The position numbers and the translations under genes are program-made. A model generated the notes under the pieces. It saw only the letters and a program-made list of their open reading frames with translations, was not told the DNA's origin and did not search any database. 64,000 nt of DNA, taken from Calamus simplicifolius. Its lineage: Eukaryota > Streptophyta > Magnoliopsida > Arecales > Arecaceae. The DNA is taken from contig UESW01001669.1 in NCBI GenBank assembly GCA_900491605.1, positions 689,372-753,371 on the forward strand. The letters run 5' to 3'. Positions 1-11,084 of this stretch are shown in pieces. Numbering within the stretch: position 1 is the stretch's first letter; each line of letters opens with the position of its first letter.

Positions 1-536
1 CAACGGCAGCGTAAAGGCTTCTACAGGCCCTTGGGGGGGGTTTTATAGCCCCCCGTCTCCAGCTAACGCCGGCCCAGATCCCGCCATCTGGCACACGCCC
101 ATTGCATCGCAGGCTGCCAGCCGAAAGTCACGTCGGCGCCCGAGGCATGCCGCCTCGATCCACTCCAGAAGATGTGATCCCTGGCCAATCGCGAGCCATA
201 GAAAACGGAGCGGTAATGATGCCTTCGCCTTTTTTCCCATCACCCGGTGGGCTCCTTCTCTGGAGCGTCCGGCGCCAACGTCATAGCCACCTAATGCATA
301 ATTACGGGAGATTTTCAAAGCGACCCTGCCTCGAAACAAAGCGCCAGCACATCAGCCCATTTAAAGCGCACTAAAGAAGGCAATCATTCCTTTTGAATTT
401 TCGCGCCCCTTTCGCCCAAAGGATTGTAGACGCATGGCCCTTAGCGCTCAGGGGCGGGGGGGCATCTGATGTGGCTAATGTAGCCCCAAGGGTAATTTCG
501 GCAGAATCAAAGCATGGATGCGCCCCAGTATCTCCA

Positions 537-1475
537 AGCCTGCCGAGTCGGCCCCGACCCTTCCAGGTTGGCCCTTCTCGGCCCCGGTGTCTCCAAGCCC
601 GCCGAGTCGGCCCCGACCCTCCCAGGTCGGCCCTTCTCGGCCCCGGCGTCTCCAAGCCCGCCGAGTCAGCCTCGACCCTTCCAGGTCGGCCCTTCTCGGC
701 CCCGGCGTCTCCGAGCCCGCGAGTCGGCCCCGACCCTTCAAGGTCGGCCCTTCTCGGCCCCGGCGTCTCCGAACCCGCCGAGTCGGCCCCGACCTTTCCA
801 GGTCAGCCCTTCTCGGCCCCGGCATCTTCGAGCCCGCTGAGTCGACCCCGACCCTTCCAGGTCGGCCCTTCTCGGCCCCGGCGTCTCCGAGCCCGCCGAG
901 TCGGCCCCGACCCTTCCAGATCGGCCCTTCTCGGCTCCGGCGTCTCAGAGCCCGCCGAGTCGGCCCTTCTCGGCCCCGGTGTCTCCAAGCCCGCCGAGTC
1001 GGCCCCGACCCTTCCGGGTCAGCCCTTCTCGGCTCCGGCATCTCCGAGCCCGCCGAGTCAGCCCCGACCCTTCCAGATTGGCCCTTCTCGGCCCCGGCGT
1101 CTCCGAGCCCGCCGAGTTAGCCCCGACCCTTCCAGGTCGGCCTTCTCGGTCCCGGCGTCTCCAAGCCCGCCGAGTCGGCCCCGACCCTTCCAGGTCGGCC
1201 CTTCTCGGCCCCGGTGTCTTCGAGCCCGCCGAGTCGGCCCCGACCCTTCCAGGTCGGCCCTTCTTGGCCCCGGCGTCTCCAAGCCCGCCGAGTCGGCCCC
1301 GACCCTTCCAGGTCGGCCCTTCTCGGTCCCGGCGTCTTCGAGCCCGCCGAGTCGGCCCCGACCCTTCCAAATTGGCCCTTCTCGGCCCCGGCATCTTCAA
1401 GCCTGCCTAGTCGGCCCCGACCCTTCCTGGTCAGCCCTTCTCGGCCCTACCCGGCATGTCCTAGTTGGCTAAGTC
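537..1475. repeat. GC-rich 59-bp tandem repeat array in LTR
   Basis: About 15-16 head-to-tail copies of a 59-bp unit built around GCCGAGTCGGCCCCGACCC, CCAGGTCGGCCCTTCTCGG and CCCCGGCGTCTCCGAGCCC. Copies starting at 601 and 660 show the exact 59-bp step. Some copies are shortened: one near 715-725 lacks about two bases, and one near 955-975 lacks the middle CCGACCCTTCCAGGTCGG part. The long proline/serine/arginine open frames here on both strands are products of the repeat and not genes. Confidence 0.9.
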
Positions 1476-1828
1476 AGCCCCGGCCACCCTTGGCCGACCC
1501 AGACAAGCTTCGGCTCCCCCGAGAGAGTCGAGATTTCTCGGTTTACTCCAAACCTGCCCCAAGACGGCTCTGGTGGCTCGGGACGCTACCTCTCTGACCC
1601 GCGCCGCCTGACAACGCCAGACCCAACTACCCATTGGCCACGTTGCTGATGGGACTGAACCCAACTACCCAACAGCCCCGCTGGCTGATGGGACGTAGCC
1701 GACCAACCGCCGCTTTCTCCCTTTCCGATGAGACATGACCCACCAACCAGCGCAGATTCACGCAACTTCCAAGAACTCCGTGGACATTCCCTCCTCTCGG
1801 AATCCCACGTGATCGTACCAGGGTCAAC

Positions 1829-1841
1829 CCCTATAAAAAGG
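1829..1841 (+). promoter_or_regulatory. TATA-like box in Gypsy-type LTR
   Basis: CCCCTATAAAAAGG lies between the GC-rich array and the presumed R/U5 part. It is in the position expected for the LTR core promoter, with a CT-rich stretch downstream (about 1912-1925). Activity is not shown by sequence. Confidence 0.45.
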
Positions 1842-2129
1842 TGAATCCACTTAGTAAACAGGTATGCGCAATAATACCCAAAAATTGCTATCTTGATACC
1901 CAGAGAGAACTCTCTTCTCTTCTGGAGCACCCTTTCATCTAAAAAGAGCTCATTCGAGCTCCTCTTCAGCTATGACCCCAATTGTTAACTTGGGCGTCGG
2001 AGGGTCCCACCGAAGAATCCTCTTTGGTCCTGGGACTTCTTTGCAGGTAGCCTGGTGAAGGAGAGCCTGGAGAATCCATCCGTTCCCGACGTGCAGGACC
2101 AGTGATTGGGCGTCATTAGATTGTATGAA

Positions 2130-3250
2130 CAGGACACATCAAAAAGCTGACATATCAACCTACTAAAAGTTAGGTACATAATCTTTACCTTCAATAACCA
2201 TGAGATCTGATCTCATAAGGTTGTGTATATACATCTTGCATCTATTTTGATGTTTTGAGGTTTGTTCTCGTATATACTTGGTTGTATACATGCATAAATT
2301 TCATGCATTTAAATAATGCAAGAGAAGTGTGTTGCTGCTCATGCATTGCAGCTTTCCTCCTGTGGACCAGCTTTGAACATCTCTTCCAATTTGCAGGAGT
2401 CATATTTCTTTTTTCAATCAAAAGAAAAATGATCAGTAAATTAAAAACTACTAACATGCAGATATTAAAACTTGTGAACTAATAATGGAGCATGCCAAAA
2501 TTGTTGCCTAGAAATGGTGCCAAAAATGCTCAACTTATCTGTCCTTTTCTGCAAAACAAATATCTGAAGTTTATATTACTTCGATTTTGATATTGCACCA
2601 GCCTCTTGTAGTCCTTGACAAAAAAATGTGTATCAGAGAAAGGTTGTCAAATGGGGGAAAAAAAGGTTTGAGGGTGGGGCAAAGACCAAGAATTTGTAAA
2701 AGAAACTCACACAAACTGCTTCTATATTATAGATGATTGAATCTTCTTTTGTCAACGGTGTTCATATCATAGTATCCATATCTGCCCGATGGAAGGTAGA
2801 ACGCGAGTACTTTGAAACTAGAAGGGAGAATGTGTTAGACCAACTCCCAGGTCCTTCCATACCAGTAGGACAATTGTTTGCCACATTCTAAAAGAAGAGA
2901 CTTTTCTGATCAATATTCTCCGATTTTGATAATAAATCAAAATCACAAATTGAAGCATATGAATTCACTGGTTGAGAAATTGTAGTGAAATAAACTTAAA
3001 GTTCTGCTTCCCTTTAATCTTTGATGAATGAGTGTCTCAGGAAAACAAGTCACACAAAACTCGCATATGACTTTCTGAAGCAGCTCATTCCGTCTCCGTC
3101 TTAGTCGAAGAAGTCTAAGTCTTCTTTCTTTGACGTCCTTTCTTGAACCCCCCAAAAAGGGAAGGGCAATGCCCACCCAAGGATTTGGTTTAAACAGATG
3201 AATGTTTACAGAAGTGCAGCTATGGAAAAAGGACGCATAAAGATAGAAAG
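2130..3250. other. AT-rich intergenic DNA, no gene seen
   Basis: I see no protein domain, RNA gene or intact element in this interval. The open frames are short and have low-information translations. A purine-rich run (about 2655-2675) is the only compositional oddity. Confidence 0.5.
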
Positions 3251-3260
3251 CAACTGCAAA

Positions 3261-4800
3261 CCATAAGAAGATGAGGATTAAATTATAAAAATTGACTACA
3301 AAAATTACACTTGATTAAAAAAAGATAAGGATTAGATTATAAACTACACTCGACTAGAGGAAGGTGAAGGTTAAATAATAGAAGTCTGACCACAGAAACT
3401 GCACTCGACTAGAGAGATAAGAGTTAGATTATAAAAGCCTAACTATATAAACTGCGCTCGACTAAAGGGATATGAGGGTTAGCTTATAGAAGTTTACTTA
3501 CAGAAACTATGTTTGACTTAAGGGAGTGAGGTTAAATTATAGAAGTTTGGCAACAAAAACTACATTCGACTAAAGGGAGATGAGGGTTAAATTATAGAAG
3601 TCTAGCTATAGAAACTACGCTCAACCAAAGAAAGATGAGGGTTAGATTATAAAGTTTGATTATAGAAATTGCATTGGAGATGAGGGCTGATTATAGAAGC
3701 CTGCTTATAGAAACTGCACTTAAATAGAGGAAGATGAGAATTAGATTATAAAAGTTTGTCTATAAACTGCGTTCGATTAAAGAGAGATGATGGATTAGAT
3801 TATAAAGTTTGACTACAAAAATTATGTTCGACCAAAGGGAGATAAGGGCTAGATTATAAAAGTTTGCCTATAGAAACTGCACTCGACTAAAGAGAGATAA
3901 TGGTTAGATTATAAAAGCCTAACTACATAAACTGCACTTGGCTAAAAGGATATGAGGGTTATATTATAAAAGCATGCTTATAGAAATTGCGCTTAACTAG
4001 AGAGAGATACGGGATAATGGTTAGATTATAAAAGCCTAACTACATAACTGCACTTGGCTAAAGGGATATGAGGGTTATATTATAAAAGTATGCTTATAGA
4101 AATTGCGCTTAACTAGAGAGATACGGGTTAGATTATAAAAGTTTGATTGTAGAAACTATATTCGAATAAAGGCAGATGAGGGTTAGATTATAAAAGTTCG
4201 ACTATAGAAATTATGCTCGATCAAAGGGAGATGAGGGTTAGATTACAAAAATTTGCTTATAAAGTTGCTCTTGACTAGAGAGATATGAGGGTTAAATTTA
4301 AAACTTTGACTATAAAACTGTGTTCGACTAAAGGGAGATGAGGGTTAGATTATAAAAGTTTGATTAAAGAAACTATATTCGACCAAAGGAAGATAGGGTT
4401 AGATTATAAAAGTCTACTTATAAAACCGTGCTTGACCAAAGAAAGATGAGGGTTAAATTATAAAAGTTGGACTACAAAAATTATGCTTGATCAAAGGAAG
4501 ATGAGAGTTTGATCATAAAAGTCTGCTTATAAAAACTATACTCGATTAGAGGAAGATGAGGGTTAGATTATAGAAATCTGACTATAGAAATTGCGTTTGA
4601 CTAAAGGGAGATGACGGTTAGATTATAAAAGTTTGACCATAGAAATAATGTTTGATAAAAAGGAGATGAGGGATAGATTATAAAAGTTTGCTTATAGAAA
4701 TTGTACTCGACTAGAGAAAGACGAGGGTTAGATTATAAAAGTCTGATTACATAAACAATGAGAAGAGGTTTAGATTATAAAGATCTGAGTATAGAAACTA
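3261..4800. repeat. Degenerate AT-rich minisatellite, ~55-57 bp unit
   Basis: Roughly 27 diverged head-to-tail copies of a unit built from GATGAGGGTTAGATTATAAA, AGTTTGACTATAGAAACTG and CGCTCGACTAAAGGGA. Neighbouring copies at 4330 and 4385 are 55 bp apart; others differ by a few bases. A two-unit block is itself duplicated at 3898-4013 and 4014-4127 (step 116 bp). No open frame runs through it. It is not part of a recognisable element. Confidence 0.9.
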
Positions 4801-5266
4801 CAATAGACTATTTGTAACTAAGTTCTGTTAATCCAAAGCTGAACAGCATTGACTATGGCTGACATTATATCGTATTGGAGATATACCTCCTCTACGAGAG
4901 ATACAATTGAAGATATGGTTGTTACTTTGGCTTCAGAACACCCATAGGCTGGTTAATGTAAATACTTACAATCGTTTAACGAAAGAATGGATAATCAAAA
5001 AAAGTGGCAATGTCGAGTAAACGGTTTCAATATTACATTTGGCGTTGCCATAAGAGCTTAGGCTGGTAGAACTTTTATAAAAAAAATTATGTTCATGCGG
5101 TCACCATTTTGGTGTTACTCATGGATTCCAATCTTTTAAACACATTAAGGTGGATCATACTATGGACGATCATACGGTGGACCTTGACCAGGACCCATTA
5201 AGTTCAAATATTGTGGAGAATAGTCATTATGAATAGATCGTTACGAAGAAAAGCATTCTTAATTTT
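4801..5266. other. Intergenic DNA, no gene seen
   Basis: Unique-looking AT-rich sequence between the minisatellite and the LINE insertion. I find no domain or RNA gene. Its right end is the left copy of the LINE target duplication. Confidence 0.4.
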
Positions 5267-5280
5267 GACCAATGCTTGGC
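5267..5280. repeat. Target-site duplication, left copy (LINE)
   Basis: GACCAATGCTTGGC here is repeated exactly at 6049-6062. The left copy is followed directly by a run of T, the poly(A) tail of an antisense LINE. The duplication could be up to three bases longer (TTT), which cannot be told apart from the tail. Confidence 0.9.
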
Positions 5281-6048
5281 TTTTTTTTTTGGTTACAAAC
5301 GGGCGATCATATAATTCTAGAATGAGTCAGCCCAGATACATCAGAAATTAAGATCTGTAGAATAATAGGATATGGGTCGCCTGGCTTCCAATTCCATGGA
5401 CCCGCATGTTGAGCAGCAAAGGACGCCACCCAGTCCGCCGCCGAGTTGGCCTCATGATAAGTGGCGGATCTGGGCAGAATCAAGCTCCCGCAGCATAGAC
5501 CAACAGTCCCTCAGGATTGGATTTAAGGAACCATCTATATAGCTCTCCCCTAATAACCAAGAAATAACAGTCATAGAATCCCCTCAATCATGATCTTAGG
5601 AGCATGGAGGATCCTAACAGCAAATGAGAGCCCTGCCCAAGCAGCACCAAGCTCCGACAAAGGAACAGTAGAGTCCAGGGTTCCAAAGCCTCCCGCTGCC
5701 AATAGATTACCCATCGGACCCCGAATGATGAAAGCAGATCCAGCAGCTCTGTCCCGGACACTCCCATCAAAGTTAATTTTGACATACCCTAGAGGGGGGG
5801 CTCCCAAGAGACAAAAACCGTGTGACGGTTCGCTGTCGGAACAGCAGGGGATCCCCAGAGGCCAGAGGAGTCAAAAATAACATCATGAAAGGCACGGGCA
5901 CATTCCGAAGTCAATAATCTAATCTGCCTCACAATAAGGAAAATCTGTCGTCGGAGAATATGATCTGATTCCTCGATAGCCATATATAATAAGCAGTAAC
6001 AGACCAAAGACCACGCTTGCTCATAGGACCGCTCCGGATATCCTGAAG
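5281..6048 (-). mobile_element. 5'-truncated L1-type LINE, antisense, with poly(A) tail and TSD
   Basis: A short LINE insertion read on the minus strand. It starts inside the C-terminal part of ORF2 and ends in a T run at 5281-5292, the poly(A) tail in reverse. The 14-bp duplications on both sides, the oligo(A) and the 5' truncation are the standard marks of target-primed reverse transcription. The coding remnant is described separately. The element is non-autonomous because the endonuclease and reverse transcriptase are missing. Confidence 0.9.
5392..6048 (-). pseudogene. LINE ORF2 C-terminal remnant: RNase H domain
   Basis: The minus strand first encodes WSVTAYYIWLSRNQIIF (about 5945-6015), typical of the linker before RNase H in plant L1 ORF2 proteins. 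An RNase H domain follows: KINFDGSV (first Asp), SELGAAWAGL (Glu), a GDSM-like third Asp reached after a frame change near 5580, and HEANSAADWVASFAA (fourth acid region) after a second frame change near 5450. All four acidic positions of plant LINE RNase H are recognisable across the three frames, so the domain decayed recently or carries sequencing indels. It cannot give an intact protein as written. Confidence 0.85.
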
Positions 6049-6062
6049 GACCAATGCTTGGC
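6049..6062. repeat. Target-site duplication, right copy (LINE)
   Basis: Exact repeat of 5267-5280 (GACCAATGCTTGGC). It marks the 5'-truncated end of the antisense LINE. Confidence 0.9.
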
Positions 6063-7135
6063 TTTGGACAATGTAACCAATAACAGTGCTATGATTGAGA
6101 AGGGCGCAATTGAGGGCCTCATTGGCGCAGTAGGAGAAATGCAAAAGTGTACTTTCAATCACTCTCTAGCCTCCTTTAGTTGCTCCAAGTTCACTTGTCC
6201 AGCACTTTATTTTGGGGTTCTTTCTTCACACACACTCGATGATTCATGCTTCCCACTTGCAGTGGAGTGTCATACCATCAGAATTCTGATGGCACAAAAT
6301 GTATACGGTCATTTGCCATAAAAACAAGTTCTTCAAAGAACCAATTTGGCAATGGTAGCAGGACAAGGTTAAAAGAAAAGAACAGATGTATTGTAGAAAG
6401 GAAATTTTGAATCCACTACACAGAGGTCAAGGTATAAATTAATCACCACATAAACATCAATTCCGGAGGTAGGGGTTTTGTCGTAATGAAATACATGTTA
6501 ACTTATTCAACCACATGAAGGCAGTCAACTGATCTTACACCCTTTACCCAGTCATACAACCTAAAACTTTTCTCAACACAACTGCAAGACAATCCATCTT
6601 GTGGCTCTTACTCTCCATCTTGTGGATCGTTACCAGAAAGAGCTGTATGTACTTGGCACCCACAACGATAGAATTAACAAAATCTTTTGAAACCAAATGT
6701 GTGGGCCCGTAATTTTTTTAACAAACACTCCAAAGCTTAAATGAAAAAAAGGCAGAAAACTGATGATGCAAAATCACATATTTATCACCCAAATTCTGGT
6801 TCCACTTGAGAAGCAGAAGTATTTGGTGGAATAGGCTCGACCAAAATAGACATGTTATAAATTCCCAAACGTATGGTTCTTTGCTTCTTCTTTGCTTATA
6901 TGAATTTGTTGATTCTTGTTATCGTCTGAATATCAACTGCTCAGATCTGTCGCATAAAGTCAGGACCTGCCAACTCAATGTCATAATCTTCTTCATCACT
7001 AGAATATATCAAAAATGCCAAAATGCCTTAAAGATCGTCTCAAGACAATGACAATAAAAATTAATGAACCTCGCATCATGTGCTTCCAAAATTGAGCAGC
7101 TGAACTACTTTAATAATTTGGAGGCAAACTAACAA
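6063..7135. other. Non-coding DNA, no gene seen
   Basis: No supported gene here. The sequence continues the pre-insertion locus right of the LINE and leads to the exon-like cluster. It could hold a 3' UTR or downstream region of the minus-strand gene at 7136-8134, but nothing in the sequence proves that. Confidence 0.35.
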
Positions 7136-7408
7136 CTAACTCAATCCCTTTTGTGGGCTTTGGAGAGAGAACATCCTTTCACTGGGATCAGCCGTCGGAT
7201 TAGGGACCCCTGTTGCATCTGAAGAGGGAGTTTCCACCCAATTTGATCCTGCAAGGCTATCAGATTGACTCCCATCTGTGGTTTCTATTTGGGGCCTCTC
7301 CCCAGGACAAGCATCAGAACTATCACTGAGCTTTTTGTATATTGTCAGAGCCTGAGCAACCATGGCAGAAGGATTATCGGCAGTCCTAGGGAGCAACAAA
7401 GTGGTTCC
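7136..7408 (-). CDS. Exon-like segment (last exon?) of unrecognised host gene
   Basis: On the minus strand a good splice acceptor (pyrimidine-rich TCTTCTTGTTGTTTGCAG, reverse of 7409-7426) is followed by an 89-codon open frame to a stop. The frame begins GTTLLLPRTADNPSAMV, includes AQALTIYKKLSDSSDACPG, and is then serine/threonine-rich and polar, ending SLQSPQKGLS. The mixed hydrophilic composition and the in-phase acceptor look like a genuine exon and not a transposon remnant. I do not recognise the family. The exon-like cluster at 7501-8134 lies upstream in the same orientation and may belong to the same gene. Confidence 0.45.
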   Translation of the reverse strand, partial: GTTLLLPRTADNPSAMVAQALTIYKKLSDSSDACPGERPQIETTDGSQSDSLAGSNWVETPSSDATGVPNPTADPSERMFSLQSPQKGLS

Positions 7409-7500
7409 CTGCAAACAACAAGAAGAAGGATATAGAGATCAGCAGTAAGACACAATTCAAAGATTTTAACTGGGTATCATAGGTTCAACACACTTCTTCA

Positions 7501-8134
7501 GCCTGTCATGGCATCATTGTTGCCATTCTCGGGCAAAGAATTCAAGCTGCTCTCAATCTGTTGTTCATCCAAGCAAGCCTTCTTTCAAATTTCAGGACAC
7601 TTGTATGCATTATCCGAACACCAACCTGAACAAGCCTTGCACAAGCCCGTAAGATTACAGAGTAGTCGGCATGTGCAACATAAATAAACTTCCCATCTAC
7701 TATCTTTCTCTTGTAGTGAAGATAACCATCTGTCCTCTGATGATTTCTTGGAGGAAGGTACTGGAACCCAACCCATTCTCTTCCATGTTATTCTTCATCT
7801 TGCCTACCATAGCATGTTTGGAGGATGTTGAAGTAGTATTACACAGGATGTTTTCCTCGAAAGGCAGAGTCATCTCTGAGAAATTCAGATCTGCCATTTA
7901 ATTTGCTCTCTGTTGGTGCATTCATTGATGCACCATTGTCTTCACACGAACTGCTTTTGCCATCTTCCCTTGGTTTCTTGGAGTCAATTGGTCCACTACT
8001 TGGTACTCCATCTCTTAGTCTTTTTCTTTTCAAATCAAGAAACTCAAATTTTACATCCTCTTGTAGATTATCAACCTGAATTTATATGGATTCAAATAAA
8101 AAATTCAAGTCACAGGGAGCCATCTCTACCATGA
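7501..8134 (-). pseudogene. Exon-like cluster of unrecognised host gene with frame breaks
   Basis: On the minus strand, open pieces follow each other in colinear order but in different frames. An acidic/basic segment comes first (KFEFLDLKRKRLRDGVPSSG, then KKPREDGKSSSC, about 7839-8070). A short linker follows (NTTSTSSKHAMVGKMKNN, about 7770-7850). Then comes a conserved-looking block of 81 codons at 7542-7787 with EWVGFQYLPPRNHQRTDGY, VDGKFIYVAHADYSVILRAC and VGVRIMHTSVLKFERRLAWM. That block looks like a compact globular domain of a real plant protein, but I cannot name it. Two or three one-base frame changes separate the pieces. They may be real decay or assembly indels. It is not a known transposon domain. 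Confidence 0.5.
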
Positions 8135-8379
8135 TCTCAAAGCAGTAAATCAAACTTGCAAATCAGATATCATCAACAGATAGAATATGAGACTATCTAC
8201 TGCACTTCATATGAAACATCAACATATAGAAGAACCGGGACATGAGAAAAGGATTGAAGGAATAAAACAAGACAACACTGGTCTTTGATCTAAGAAAAAA
8301 TTGACTCATGAATTAGAACTTTGAAACCATTTCGAATTCCAACTTAATCTTGCAAGGATTTAACAATCAATTTAATCCA
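8135..8379. other. Short non-coding interval
   Basis: No gene seen. It may belong to the left (3') part of the Copia LTR to the right or to an intron or UTR of the gene-like cluster to the left. The boundary cannot be set from sequence alone. Confidence 0.3.
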
Positions 8380-9106
8380 TCAAGTGGCCGTGAGATATAA
8401 CCCTTTCTATCAAGGGAGACGAATCCTATCTTGATCAAACCATCTTCATGTACTTCATGTCATACCTAACCGACACCATATTTGTCATCCGTGGTTAGAG
8501 CGACGTTTGGATGTCGTCAAAGCATGACATTCCACACATGAAATACAATGAAAATCTCAAGTCAAAGGATCACTCATACCACCGTCATTAGAGATCAACC
8601 ATCGACACTATATAGAATATCCATATAAGATCTTTGTATGGGTCATCCAATGCATCGTTACAATAACGAGCATCCACACACCTATCCAAGTATCTTCATA
8701 CTTCAGCTTGTGAAATTAGCTACTCATCCCAAGGGTAAGGATATGCAATGTGTGCTAGTCTCACAGTGTTCGATGGTGTCTAGTCCCATCTACACATCGA
8801 CTAGGAAAGAAAGGTGAGGATATGTAATGTGTGCCAGTCTCTCGGTGTTCGATGGTGTCCAATCCCATCTACACATCAACTAGGAAAGTTTAAAGAATCG
8901 AACCATAATGTGCAATTTGAATCTCACAATTTGTAATCTCTATTACAAATTCTATATGCACGGTTCACATTCTTTTGGACTTTATCTTACAGATAAATAT
9001 ATCAAATAAAAGACATCAGAATAGATAAAGAAACCATTTTATTTGATTTGTATTCATAGAATGTATACAACATTCAATCCAATTGGATATAGGGCATACA
9101 CTAACA
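8380..9106 (-). mobile_element. 3' LTR of minus-strand Copia element
   Basis: Directly after the RNase H end of the Copia pol, read on the minus strand, comes a purine-rich stretch (AAGTGAAAGAT, reverse of 9107-9117) and then TGTTAGTGTATGCCC, a usual start of Copia LTRs. The LTR runs leftward; its far end is not clear and 8380 is only an approximate limit. It contains a 79-bp tandem duplication (8739-8817 and 8818-8896). Confidence 0.6.
8739..8896. repeat. 79-bp tandem duplication inside Copia LTR
   Basis: Two copies starting GGATATGCAATGTGTGCTAG (8739) and GGATATGTAATGTGTGCCAG (8818) share a long block containing GTTCGATGGTGTC and CCCATCTACACATC. The copies differ at several bases, so the duplication is not recent. 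Confidence 0.85.
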
Positions 9107-11084
9107 ATCTTTCACTTGCACTAGAGCCATTTACCCATGTATTAATACCGAGTGACTTAACATGATTATCATGCTTCTGCTGCGGCAGGGCTTTAGTGAG
9201 CGGATCAGCTACATTATCCTTAGTGGGCACTCATTCTATTTTTACATCATTTCTATCAATAATCTCTCTAATTACATGGTATCTCCTGAGTACATGTTTG
9301 GACCTCTGATGAAACCTTGGCTCCTTAGCTGGCGCAAGAGCTCCATTGTTGTTACAATACAAGTGTACTGGATCAGCAATGCTTGGAACCACACCAAGTT
9401 CAGTGATAAACTTTTTGATCCAAATGGCTTCTTTTGCTGTATTGATGCTGCAATGTACTCGGCTTCGGTCGTAGAGTCGGCAGTCATCTCCTACTTAAAA
9501 CTTTTTCAGCTGACTGCACCGCCATTTAGTGTAAAGACATAGCCTGATTGAGATTTATAATCATCTTTATTAGACTGAAAACTAGAATATGTATAACCCT
9601 GAACTATGAGTTCGGGTCCTCCATAAACCAAAAACATATCCTTAGTCCTTCATAAGTACTTTAGGATATTCTTGATGGCCATCCAATGTTTCTCACCAGG
9701 GTTTGCCTGGTATCTACTAGTGACACTCAATGCATAAGAAACATCAGGTCTCGTACATAGCATCGCATACATGATGGATCCGATTGCTGAGGCATATGAA
9801 ATCCTATTTATGTGCTCTCTCTCCATTTGGGTCTTAGGACTCATGTCCTTGGAGAGATGTATCCCATGCAATACCGGCAGGAATTCCTTATTGGATTTCT
9901 CCATGCTAAACAATTTTAGCACTTTATCTATGTACGTTGATTGGAACAATCCAAGTAACCTCCTAAATCTATCTCTATAGATCTTAATACCTAGTATGTA
10001 GGCTGCTTCTTCCAAATCTTTCATGGAGAACTTGCTGGACAACCATTCCTTCACTTCTTGCAGCAAGGATACATTGTTTCCTATCAATAATATGTCATCT
10101 ATATAATATCAAAAAATAATAACACTTCCACTAACCTTCTTGTACACACATGGATCATCCTCATTTTGATAAAATCAAACTTTTGATTGTTTTATCAAAA
10201 CGGATGTTCCAACTTCTAGAGGCTTACTTAAGTCCATAAATGGACCTTTGCATGCAACTTGCATACCTTTTGAGAATCAATGGACTCAAAACCCTCAGGT
10301 TGTGTCATATACACATCCTTCACTAAATCACCATTTAGGAAGGCGGTCTTGACATCCATTTGCCATATCACATAATCGTAATAGGCTGCAATCGCAAGCA
10401 AAATCATTATGGACTTAAACATGGCTACAGGAGAAAAGGTTTTATCAAAGTCAACACCTTGCCTTTGCTTGTAACTTTTTGCAACTAGCCTCACCTTATA
10501 GGTAATCACATTATCATCCATGTCTGTCTTCTTCTTGAAGACCCATTTGCACCCAATGGGTTTTATCCCTTCAGGTGGATCAACCAAAGTCCATACTTGG
10601 TTGTCGTACATGGAGTCCATTTCAGACTTCATGGCTTCAAGCCATCTCTTGGAGTCAATGTCACAAATTGCTTCCTCGTAGTTAGTAGGCTCATCATCTT
10701 CTATAAGAAATCCATATCTCTCAGGAATATGATGTGTTCTACTAGACCTACGTAGCTGATATGTACTTGGAGCTACCTGTTGCTCCATCATTTCTGATAG
10801 AGGCTCACGTAAATGTTGCTTGAATGTGAGTTGAGTTTCCTGCTCAACTCCCACTGCATTTGACATTTGCTCCATTTCATCTAATCGGTCTGTGTCAATT
10901 TGTGGTTCTTGAGTTTCACTAATCTCAATATTTCTTCCACTGTCATTTCTTAGAAAAATCTCATTCTCTAGGAATATGGCATGCCTTGAGACAAAAACAT
11001 TTTGCTCGAGTGGGTGGTAGAAGTAGTATCCTTTTATTTCTTTAGGATACCCCACAAAATTACACTTGTCGAATCTAGCTCCGA
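9107..11084 (-). pseudogene. Copia pol remnant (integrase end, RT, RNase H), interrupted by CACTA
   Basis: Read on the minus strand from 11084: the end of the integrase region (VGYPKEIKGYYFYHPLEQ, about 11000-11055), a polar linker, then RT with NQVWTLVDPPEGIKPIGCKW, KTFSPVAMFKSI and MDVKTAFLNGDL, the region SMKDLEEAAYILGIKIYRDR, and CTRPDVSYALSVTSRYQ (9650-10087). RNase H follows with STTEAEYIAA and further pieces to about 9130. At least three frame changes occur, near 10100-10230, 9490-9650 and 9270, so no complete polyprotein is encoded. The block ends at 11084 because a CACTA transposon begins there. The missing upstream integrase part is found at 34271-34391. Confidence 0.9.

Larger units (their letters stand above)
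1..2120 (+). mobile_element. Gypsy-type LTR (solo or truncated), plus orientation
   Basis: This GC-rich stretch reads like the LTR of a plant Gypsy element. It has a long U3 with a tandem array (537-1475), a TATA-like box CTATAAAAAG near 1831, and a downstream stretch (about 1970-2060) of the type TTGGGCGTCGGAGGGTCC, common near the U5 end of large Gypsy LTRs in monocots. No gag or pol follows: AT-rich unrelated DNA begins near 2130, so this is a solo or truncated LTR. The left end lies outside the window and the right end is approximate. Assignment to Gypsy rests on resemblance of the U5 text, not on any coding region. Confidence 0.55.

Noticed and set aside
393..1597. Long proline/serine/arginine-rich open frames on both strands
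   Set aside because: They exist only because the 59-bp GC-rich repeat lacks stop codons in several frames; all frames are open and the translations repeat with the unit.
3261..4800. CRISPR-like array
   Set aside because: The whole unit repeats without unique spacers, it is diverged, and the context is plant nuclear DNA.
5590..5880. Plus-strand frame over the LINE
   Set aside because: Antisense to the RNase H domain; no motif of its own.
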